This document shows positions 1 to 9,111 of a stretch of DNA of 64,000 nt, one piece after another. Each line of letters starts with the position of its first letter. The stretch's first letter is position 1. Under the pieces are notes generated by a model. The model had not been told where the DNA came from. It worked only from the letters and a program-made list of their open reading frames with translations, and searched no databases. This stretch comes from Epiperipatus broadwayi (taxonomy: Eukaryota > Onychophora > Udeonychophora > Euonychophora > Peripatidae), in assembly GCA_028023455.1 (NCBI GenBank), contig JAQFVV010006342.1, forward strand, positions 308,001 through 372,000, read 5' to 3'. The position numbers and the translations under genes were made by a program.

Positions 1-415
1 AAGGAAAAAACTTTTCAGTCACAATTATTCCCTGAGCATTTGTAAGTCGGCTGTGTGAACTAAACGAGATTCAAGCGACCTTGCGTTAAAACGATTCATC
101 TATATTGCGATGTTATTTATGCATACAAAAACTGATATGTTTAATTTATATACGTTAATTAATGCATATATATTTTAATAATCGTAAATAAATTTCCAAA
201 TATGTAAAGCCGAGAAGTAAATTTATTCACAGCGCAATAAAGCCTTAATACGTTAGCGGCCAATTTTTGTCTGATTATAGATTGACATCGATACTAAAAA
301 GTGGTTATTGTTTATAAATTTGTTAAAAATGATTATTTGAGAAGTTTACATGAATTATTACAACAATGCATTCGAACTTAGTCGTTCCATGAATACATTT
401 ATATATGCATGACAT
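1..415. other. AT-rich DNA, no recognised feature
   Basis: No reading frame of note, RNA gene or repeat shared with the rest of the window was seen here. Confidence 0.6.
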
Positions 416-800
416 ATATATATATAGGGTATATGAGCACAGACTTTCACATACCCACCACTCTCCACACTATCTCATAACACCAGTACACTTGAACACA
501 TATATGTTAAACCAATATACGTATTTCATGCTAAACCAGCAATCATCAGTTGGTCCAGATTACCATCTCCACACATATATGCTATAAGTGCTCAGATATA
601 TATTAAGATAGCCAATCCTCATACTTTAATGGACAGGCTGCAATCCACTGCACCCTCCACTCTTCAACCGTCCATCCAATTGAAAATCTGATGATGGAAC
701 CCTCAAAGGCCACCCTGAGGCCGAGATTTTTGTCACACCCATATACCCTATATATTACATATACAAACACAGGTATATAATAAGCCTGTGTGTTTCAGTT
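416..800 (+). repeat. Foldback family A, copy 1
   Basis: Starts with TATATAGGGTATATGAGCAC and is near-identical over about 320 bp to the copy at 2803. The inner end returns to the inverse of the start (CATATACCCTATATATTA near 739-757), so this copy has short terminal inverted repeats of about 15 bp. About 20 bp present in other copies is missing near 505. A 60-aa reading frame across 405-587 is incidental: the same bases are read in another orientation in other copies. Confidence 0.75.
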
Positions 801-870
801 ATGACATATATATGCAAATTTTTATTATTATAATTTTTAATATTCAAATATATTATGTTTACTAAACAAT

Positions 871-1091
871 ATAATTAGAAAGGACTTGAATTCAGACTTT
901 CAAACTCTCTATAACTGTGTATTTCATTTTATACAACTGAGACATATGACCACATACATGTGAAAAAAATATCTGTGTTGGAGATCATTTATCTTTTTTA
1001 CATGTATCATGGACATATGTGTCAGTTATATAGCATAGAATGCATAGCTCTAGAGAGCTTGAAAGTCTGAGTTCAAATCCCTTCTAATTAT
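871..1091. repeat. Short foldback, subfamily B ends only
   Basis: Imperfect inverted repeat. The left arm starts ATAATTAGAAAGGACTTGAA and the right arm ends GTTCAAATCCCTTCTAATTAT. Both outer arms match the outer ends of the larger foldback at 33369-34090, but the long internal arm is absent. Inner parts (ACATGTGAAAA and TTTTTTACATGT) also pair. It reads as an internally deleted derivative. Confidence 0.7.
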
Positions 1092-2802
1092 AAATTTATA
1101 TACACTGCGATAAAAATAATATAATTTTTTGTTTGTTTGAATTATTATCTAACAAGTTAATTGTATCAAATATAAATATAGAAAAAGATATTTTTATAAA
1201 TGCATACCATTTTTAAAACATTAATTCTATATTAGTATTAGTAATCTGTTATGGATAAATTACCATGCACATTTACAGTAATGCCTTGAATACAGATTAT
1301 TGATATTTCTCTGAAGTATTGTGTTTGCACGATCTGTTTAATAGTTCGAGAAAATAAAAATATTCTGTAAAATGAAGACATTTAGAATTGATAAAATATT
1401 TTTTTTATCGATTAATCATAAGTCAATAATCCACGCATATTAATAAAAAAAAAAGTTCAGTTAATAAAATAAATTAGAATCAGTTACGTTATTGAGGGAT
1501 AGATTAATAATATATATACACATAGTATATCCAGTGAATTTTGAATACGCAGCACTTCATCATTTCTATATGCAGTAATTTAATTTAAGTGCAAGAAATC
1601 TTGAATTATAACTATTGCACCTTATACTTAACGTGAGTTTACTTCAAAATTAGTAGTCAAAGATAAGTTTTTTAAAGCTCTACTTCAGCCAACGATGTGT
1701 ATATTTATATATACATTGAGTATTTAATAAATATAGCATGGATTTATGAAATATACTATGGAAACAAATACTTCCAGTTTTTAGTATGTAGCTATTTAGA
1801 AATTATAATTAAAACAATTACTGCACACATTTTGTTCCTTATACATGTTTATTATGTAATACTAATATATTAATTTCAATGACGTAAAGACCGAAGTCAA
1901 CTATCAAAGAGGTCAAAGTAGCCCTGATATCTAGTAAATATTGATAGTTTGGCAAAAAAGTTAATGCCCAAATGCATGTACAACTTTATTTATTGCTGGC
2001 TAATAAAAGCATCATTTGGTGCCAATGTTCCAGAATATATTTATATAATTTCACTACTAATATGAATACATATACACAATAATATTCAAGCGAAACTGAG
2101 ACATAAATAAAAGGTGACTCCTTCTATTCAGTACTCACATATAAAGGTTATCATTTCAATACTTGTGATTTTATTTAATCTGGAGTTGTTAGTGGTAATA
2201 TGTATTTGGTAAAATATAAATAAAGTTTTATCCCCCTCCCAATAACTTTATTAGGTCTATAATAGAATTACAAAGCGAAAAAACACATCATAATTATTAA
2301 TAGTTCTGTTGAGCCGAGTGTAACAGTTCTCACTAATGTACTTCGTTCATTGATACTATGTTCCATGTAGCATTAAAGATGATTGGTGGCGCCAGTCTCT
2401 GGTTTCTCTCCTTGATATCTCGAAGCTCTGCAACAAGCAGTTGATGACAGTTATGTATGGTGGGATCATAAATCAGTTTACACCTAATAGTTCAGTAAGT
2501 GAACAGTAAATATGTTGATCCTTATGCTTGGAAACAATTCACTGGTAAGGACTGTGGTGAGGAGCGGTTTTGAGATTATATATATGGTTCTAGAAATTTT
2601 AAAAAATTCAATTAAATGATTAAAATAGTCCAACACAAATCCACACACACACACAATATGTATCTCAGTCCATCTTTCACCTTAGCTCAATCATATTATA
2701 ATCATCCTCACGTTTTTTAGAGTTCCTATATATCTATTAATATATCAATTTTCCTTTTGAAAGTATTCCTATATATGTATTTTATTTTACATTTTACTGA
2801 TA
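1092..2802. other. AT-rich DNA, no recognised feature
   Basis: No gene or clear repeat copy seen. The stretch near 2375-2580 is a little less AT-rich (it includes GGCGCCAG and a run of mixed sequence), but no coding frame or known motif is visible in it. Confidence 0.5.
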
Positions 2803-3245
2803 ATATATAGGGTATATGAGCACAGACTTTCACATGACCCACCACCCTCCACACTATCTTATAACACTGATACACTTGAATGCATATATGTTGAAAAGAT
2901 AAATGATCACCAATATACGTATTTCATGCTAAACCAGCAATCATCAGTTGGTCCAGATTACCATCTCCACACATATATGCTATAAGTGCTCAGATATATA
3001 TTAAGATAGCCAAACCTTATACTTTAATGGACAGGCTTCAATCTACTTTACACTCCAACTCTTCAACTGTCCATCCAATTGAAAATCTGATGATGGAACG
3101 CTCAAAGGCCACCCTGAGGCCGAGATTCTCATCACACCCATGTTGACCTAAGGTCAATCTGACCCCTCATGTATAGGACATAATCCATTTAATATATATA
3201 CAAGGGATGGGCAAACATCTCTATTATGAAATAACTGAAACACAC
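2803..3245 (+). repeat. Foldback family A, copy 2 (long arm)
   Basis: Begins TATAGGGTATATGAGCACAG and runs through a block with TTGACCTAAGGTCAA near its inner end (about 3143-3157), then the tail AACTGAAACACACAGACTTA. The same sequence recurs inverted at 3503-3895, so the two form the arms of a stem of roughly 350-400 bp. The best-preserved copy for reading the family. Confidence 0.8.
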
Positions 3246-3282
3246 AGACTTAATATATACCTGTGTTTATATATATATAAAA

Positions 3283-3502
3283 AATATATAGGAGGGTAGA
3301 TGAACACAGACTTTCAAATGACCCACCACCCTCCACACTATCTCATAACACTGATATACTTGAATACATATATGTTGAAAAGATAAATAATCACCAATAA
3401 TGTATTTCATGCTAAACCAGCAATCATCAGTTGGTCCAGATTACCATCTAACACATATATGCTATAAGTGCTCAGATATATATTAAGATAGCCAAACCTT
3501 AT
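3283..3502 (+). repeat. Foldback family A, copy 3 (truncated)
   Basis: Starts GGGTAGATGAACACAGAC, aligns with copy 2 for about 220 bp and stops abruptly after AGATAGCCAAACCTTAT. The next bases belong to an inverted copy, so the junction at about 3502 is a rearrangement breakpoint. Confidence 0.75.
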
Positions 3503-3895
3503 ATAATAAGCCTGTGTGTTTCAGTTATTTCATAATAGAGATGTCTGCCCATCCCTTGCATATGTATTAAATAGATTATGTTCTATACATGAGGGGTCAG
3601 ATTGACCTTAGGTCAACATGGGTGTGATGAGAATCTCGGCCTCAGCATGGCCTTTCAGCGTTCCATCATCAGATTTTCAATTGGATGGACAGTTGAAGAG
3701 TTGGAGTGTAGAGTAGATTGAAGCCTGTCCATTAAAGTATAAGGTTTGGCTATCTTAATATATATCTGAGCACTTATAGCATATATGTGTGGAGATGGTA
3801 ATCTGGACCAACTGATGATTGCTGGTTTAGCATGAAATACATATATTGGTGATTATTTATCTTTTCAACATATATGTATTCAAGTGTATCATCAT
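3503..3895 (-). repeat. Foldback family A, copy 4 (interrupted by the Gypsy element)
   Basis: Reverse complement of copy 2: the tail (CTGTGTGTTTCAGTTAT), TTGACCTTAGGTCAA, then the arm down to TTCAAGTGTATCA. It stops at the left LTR and its outer end resumes at 14437, so it was the insertion target of the retrotransposon. Confidence 0.8.
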
Positions 3896-6481
3896 TGAGG
3901 TAGCGAAGCCACCTGTGGTACTGAGTTCGAACATAGTTTATCGGTTCCACAATACAATTCACGAGAACGCATCTGATGTGACATTAGTAAATATTTCTTT
4001 AGGCACGGTGGTCAGGGATATGCAAGAGATTCATGATTTTATTTTCGAGTTAGCCAATAATCAAACTAATATTAGTTAAACATTCGTATTTATATAATCG
4101 AGGAAATATTATATAGAATGGGTATCGAATAAATGAAACGTAACTGCAGACGTATAGTTTAAAATTATTTATTAATACATTTTAATAAAACAATCATTTA
4201 CTAATAATATTTTATGGATTCAAAGCTTCAGTAGTGGGATTTGTGACATGATTATATTTTAAAGAATACATTTATTTATTTAGACATTATTTTATATTGA
4301 GGACTTCAGTAGCGGTATTTCCGATACTGTAATGTTTACAAAAGGAATACATTTATTTGTTTAGACATTATTTTATCTTGAGGACTCAGTAGCGGTATTT
4401 CCGATACTGTAATGTTTACAAAAGGAATTCACTTATTTGAAGGCGTAATCTAGCTACCTAAAATTCTCGAGTAAGTATTTCTAATGCATGCCTGGAGGGA
4501 TTTATACCTTTGCAATGCAAGAGTCTAAAGTAAGATTTAAGAGTAGCGGTGGACATATATTTATTTAATTAAAATATTTATTTTATGACTAAGGGCAAAC
4601 ATTTATTTGAGAGTGAATTATGAAGATAATGCAGAGGCGGAGTGATATATAGAATAATAAAATTAAGTAAAGGAACACGTGGTATGCTTTAGAAAGGCGA
4701 TATGGAATGGCAGTATATTGAAACTGCAATGCCGTGAATGAGTTTATAAGAATGTCGGGCTGGTCTCTGCCATCGGCCCAATGAAGTAAGGTGTCACATA
4801 AGCATAACCAGGGACAAGCGGTCCATGTCGCAGTTTGCCGGCTGGCTGCATGACGTCGTCAAATCCTACGGGAGCACCCATTATGTCCGCTTGTGTAGGA
4901 CGACTGGGGTTAATTTCAACCCTGAAGAATCCGGAAATTTCACGGCGGAATGGGTCATCACGTCTCTAAAACATAACACATGTATAATGTATAAATGATT
5001 ATGATGAGATTTTAAATAGATTTCTAACTCGGCCATACATTATCAACATTTACTAAAGAACGTTGGCGACTCTCAAAGAAATGTAATTTGATGGAATTAT
5101 TCATTAAGATTTAATAAATGCAAAACATATATAAACTGGGAGTTATTACAACTAATATGCCAGCCATTTGCGAAGTTGTAGACCCCTGCATTACAATAAA
5201 TGAAGCATTGAATGCGTGTCGGTTTATATGAAAGTTAAGTTATTTAGGAAAGTAAATATTAATGACAATTTGACACGCATTCACTGTTTTAAGCGATCAT
5301 AGATTTAAACTTTGAAAATTGAGACAATTATGAGCATGCAATAATTAAATAATAACTATAGATAAAAATGTAGATTATAGAAATACACACCCAAGAAAGA
5401 TAGAATGAGGTAAGCTAGATTATTAGAGACATTTACACATTAAGTTAATTATTCAATTTTAGTTATACAAATGATAGTTTTTACATTTTATAATTTAGAT
5501 AAGTAATATGAAGAAGAGCTATAGCATGTTATTAGAGTACTCTAGAGTTTGAACACAGACAGGTACCTGTTTTATAAGAAGTTTTCTGATTCCATTAGTT
5601 TAGCAGCAAAAAGTTCACGAGTGGCAATTCTTTCTTGTATTTAGATATTTCATTTACTTTCACAGCAGCAGCAGCTTTCTCATTTATTTCAGGCAGCAGA
5701 TCTTCATGGTGAATTTATGATGGGCAATGGAAAGTTCGGCATCCGATAGGCCATCTCCCGATGGAGAATAATCTAGGTGCTTTTACTCGGTCATACCTTG
5801 GCAGGAACAATTTATTTTTATATTTTGGAGACTCTCAGTGATCGAGAGCAAAGCTAAAGTTGAAGTGAATGTCTCCAGCAAGTCTAAGATGGCCTCTTTT
5901 TTTATCTTGATCTTTCACATTTTTGTTAAGGTATTTTTAGGTTCTACTTAATCTGCCCTGAGGATAATCAATGCATTTTGTTGGTTTTAATTAAAAAAAG
6001 CTGCCGTTCTATTGTTTACATTTTACATTTACTAATTACATTTTGGGGAATTTTTCTTTAATTAATCTATTATCTATCACTGACCGATGCTTTTAAATTT
6101 CAAAGACAAAAAGGGAACATAAGATTATTTTAACTTTTAATTAAATATTACATCAGATTTTTTTAGAATTATTATTAAACGAAATTTAAACAAAGCAATA
6201 AATACGAACTTTATAATCCAAAATAAATGATTAAAATTATACAAAATTATATAACTAAAAGAAATCTAAATTATATTATTTTATCCCTATTTATTGCCTT
6301 TAATTTGAGATCGAAATGTGTGCGTGTTTATGCTGAATTCTACATATATTTATACATTTTTAATATTGCTACACACACAATTCGATACCAAAAAGTTTAA
6401 ATTTGGGCGGGATAGACCGGTCAGTGAGAGACGACAGAAAAAGGTGAAACTTAAGATTCGAATACGAATCTTACTGTTTCA
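3896..6481 (-). repeat. 3' LTR (left copy, 2586 bp)
   Basis: Plus strand begins TGAGGTAGCGAAGCC and ends TTACTGTTTCA. It aligns with 11931-14436 along its whole length. About 80 bp longer than the other LTR because of one extra tandem unit at 4304-4384. LTRs of 2.5 kb are long for Ty3/Gypsy elements, where a few hundred bp to about 1 kb is more usual. A 77-aa frame at 3846-4079 on the plus strand is antisense to the element, and its N-terminal half is in another frame in the other LTR, so I do not call it a gene. Confidence 0.93.
4226..4440. repeat. Tandem repeat in the 3' LTR, about 80-bp unit
   Basis: Two full units (4226-4303, 4304-4384) and a partial third (4385-4440), each beginning (C)TTCAGTAG and carrying TTTAGACATTATTTTAT. 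The matching place in the other LTR (12263 onward) has one full unit plus a partial one. Confidence 0.85.
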
Positions 6482-6497
6482 TTTCCCCGTACTTCCC
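6482..6497 (-). promoter_or_regulatory. Polypurine tract next to the 3' LTR
   Basis: On the minus strand the bases just before the 3' LTR read GGGAAGTACGGGGAAA, immediately followed by the LTR start TGAAACAG. This is where the plus-strand DNA primer of an LTR retrotransposon lies. One T and one C interrupt the purines. Confidence 0.65.
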
Positions 6498-6957
6498 GTG
6501 AACAATTAAGGAAGGACAAAAGGAGGCAAGAAAGAGAAAAAAAAATTTTTACATTATATAATTTAAATACGAAAACATTATTATTGTTTGTACAGATATA
6601 TTGAAATATAGAAAGCAGAGATTACATGAAGCAATGAACAATTTATATACCCGGATCTAGAATTTATAGTTTAATTAAAATGGCCTAATTTGGCCGTGTC
6701 TGGTTAAAATCATAGTAATAATTAGTTAAACTGAATGTATATATATATAAAAAAATTCTTAGAATAGGATTAGTTAGTATAATATAAAAAAAAAAATTTA
6801 AGAGTAATAGTAATTAAAACAATAATATATATATAATAAAATTTCTATCTAAAACCCTATTTGACTAAAGTACAATCCATTCAACCAAGTTCATTATGTC
6901 AAGTTCATTTTAATATTTTCATATACGTTTAATAACCGTCCTAATAGTCTAATATTT
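6498..6957 (-). other. Non-coding stretch between integrase and 3' LTR
   Basis: AT-rich, with poly-A and TATATA tracts. No envelope or accessory frame is visible on either strand. Confidence 0.6.
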
Positions 6958-7632
6958 TTACAACCCCGGGTCAGGTGGATAATACCTACATGGTTTGAGA
7001 TTACGGGCATTATATGTCCCTTTTATGGTATCTCCATCTTTTAATAAATATGCATTTGGGCCACATGTGCGATCAATTATAAAGGGTCCCCGGTACAAAG
7101 GAAAGAACTTTTTATATACTCTTTTATCTCGGTTACTTTGTTGAGAGTTCCGTACCCAAACATAGTTCCCAACCTGGAAATGTTGGCTTCTCCGATCTGC
7201 TCGTAATTTCCGTTCTGCCCTTTCTGTAAGGCGGCGGTGTGCCTTGCGTCTGTCAGTTTCAATATTGATTTCACGTTCATCCATGGGTAATGGTGTCTTG
7301 ATCAGTAATGAGTCCGCTTTACCAAAATGCAAATGTGTTGGTGTCATGCCAGTGGCCTCATTGATGGTTCCATTGATATATTGAAAAATCTTTTCAGTTT
7401 GATTTACCCAGCTTCTGTGATTTTGGTTAACATGGGTCCTAAATAGTCGGTTTATTTCCCTCATAACCCTTTCACATGGGTTAGACTGAGGATTTTGAAT
7501 TGAGGTCAGAATATGTTTAATGTTCTGCTGCCTCAACCAAGTCTTCCATTCTTGAGATGTAAAGGCCGATCTGTGGTCTGAGAGGATGGTGATCGGTTTT
7601 CCAATCTTGACAAATTGACACTTTTGTAACAC
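6958..7632 (-). pseudogene. Integrase, C-terminal half (second D, E, GPY/F module)
   Basis: A 224-residue segment in the same frame as the two pol segments before it, separated from them only by TGA codons. It carries the second catalytic aspartate in LSDHRSAF and the glutamate in NPCERVMRE, with 34 residues between. The SNP.ER form of this motif is, as I recall it, one residue shorter than the common TDGQTER form. After residue about 150 comes a basic stretch and a GPY/F-type module (YRGPFIIDRTCGPNAYLL), usual at the end of Ty3/Gypsy integrases. No chromodomain is visible after it. The integrase would join element cDNA to host DNA. The first residue given is only the codon after the TGA, not a true start. 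Confidence 0.88.
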
Positions 7633-7902
7633 TCAAATTGTGCAACGGGAATCTGCTCGCATCACAGGATAGGCCCAAGCATATTTTGAGAATAGATCAT
7701 AAGTTACAAGTAAGTAACGGAATCTACGGTAGGATGGCAATGGGCCATAGTGATCGATCGCAAGTATTTCATTTGGTGCGGACGGGATGATAGAGGCACC
7801 TACTCCACTAAAGTTTCTATTTGGTGGTTTATCTCTTGCACAAATAGCACATTTCTTGAGGGTATCCATCACATCTTCATATAGCTTTGGCCAGTGAAAT
7901 TG
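7633..7902 (-). pseudogene. Integrase, zinc-binding cysteines and first catalytic D
   Basis: An open segment between two in-frame TGA codons (7903-7905 and 7633-7635). It contains FHWPKLYEDV, then the CAIC half of the HHCC zinc-binding motif, and AIDHYGPLP with the first catalytic aspartate, followed by YLLVTYDLFSKYAWAYP. The two histidines of HHCC lie in the preceding segment. The upstream TGA replaces a residue that is usually arginine in this motif, compatible with CGA to TGA decay at a CpG. The segment is in frame with both neighbours, so only stop codons separate the integrase parts. Confidence 0.85.
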
Positions 7903-9111
7903 TCATCTTATAGCTTCTTCTGTTTTTCTAGGGCCATAGTGCCCTACTAAGCCATGCATATACATGATGAGACGGTTTCTGAGGTCAGGTGGTACCAAGA
8001 TTTTCCAGTAAATTTTATCTCCCACAATCTGCTGCTGCAGCAACCCATTTCTTATCCGGTATAGCTTCTTTCCTCGAGGTGTTGAGCAGCCTTGTATTGG
8101 ATTTCCTTGCTGTTGTACAATTTGGATAAGCTTTTTATATAGCAGTTGCTGCTCTTGCCAATGTTGAAGGTTCCTTAACTTGTGTTCCATCTCCTGGTCC
8201 AGTACCATTGCTGCAATTACCAATGGCTGATCACTTATTATGGGGTTGTGTGGCTCCAGTTCTATAGGATGTCGACTTAATATATCGGCCACTGTATTTT
8301 CAGGCCCAGGGCAGTAGATGACTTTATAATGAAATCTTTGAAGTGAAAGACTCCATCTGATGAGGTGGTCATTGTTCAGGTAACTTTTATTTAGGAATTT
8401 GAGACACCAGTGGTCAGTAATGATAATCACTTCTGAACCCAGCAACATCTGCTTGAACTTATTACATGACCACACGATTGCTAGTGTCTCTTGTTCCATC
8501 ACTGTGTAGTTCTTTTCGGCTCCTTTCAGAGTATGGCTGCTAAAATATAGTATTTGGTGTTGGCCTTCTTGGTTGACTTGAAATAGAACCACGCCCAATC
8601 CCTTCTGACTGCTATCAGTCTGCAAATAAAAGGGACGGGTAAAATCTGGGTAGTGTAACATCACAGTCTCTAAAAATCTTCTCTTTACTCGACTGAAGTC
8701 TTCTTCATGGGTCTTCGTCCATTCCCATCGGTGGTGAGGTCTTATCAATTCTACTAGTGATGATGTATCTTTGGCAAAATGGGGGTAAAACTTGTGATAG
8801 TAATTGCAAAGGCCCAGAAATGATCGAACTTGTTTTCGGTTCGTGGGCCTAGGGAAATTTTCAATAGCTGCGACCTTGTCAGGGTGAGCCCTAATTCCTT
8901 GACCATTTACAATATGGCCTAAAAAGGAAATCTCCCTCAATGCGAAAAAACTTTTTTTTAAATTAACAGTTATATTTTTCTGGGTGCACTCATCGAAAAA
9001 TTGTTTTAAATCCTCCAGATGTTCTGCAATGTCTCTTGACGCAACTACTACATCGTCTACATAACATACCAATTTTTTTTTAACTTTTCTGACAATACTT
9101 GGTCCAAACAC
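7903..9111 (-). pseudogene. Pol: RT (YVDD onward), RNase H, start of integrase
   Basis: 402 residues. Near the start is CYVDDVVVAS, the second RT metal-binding motif, then the thumb/connection region (FLGHIVNGQGI, RSFLGLCNYYHKF). RNase H follows at about 155-275 with its acidic residues in LQTDSS (D166), EQETLAIVW and ITDHWCL (D233). The last 25 residues hold the two histidines of the integrase zinc finger (MHGLVGHYG). The frame is one base off the upstream gag-pro-RT frame; the switch lies at a run of nine A on the minus strand (9072-9080), so the first 12 or so residues here are out-of-frame reading. RT copies the element RNA and RNase H removes the template. This half of pol cannot be translated from the gag start without a shift at the A-run. 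Confidence 0.9.

Noticed and set aside
6318-6509. 63-aa plus-strand frame at the LTR edge
   Set aside because: Crosses the LTR end and is cut short in the other LTR copy by a one-base deletion in an A-run.
6498-6957. Possible env gene between integrase and 3' LTR
   Set aside because: No frame, signal peptide or membrane segment in about 460 bp of AT-rich DNA.
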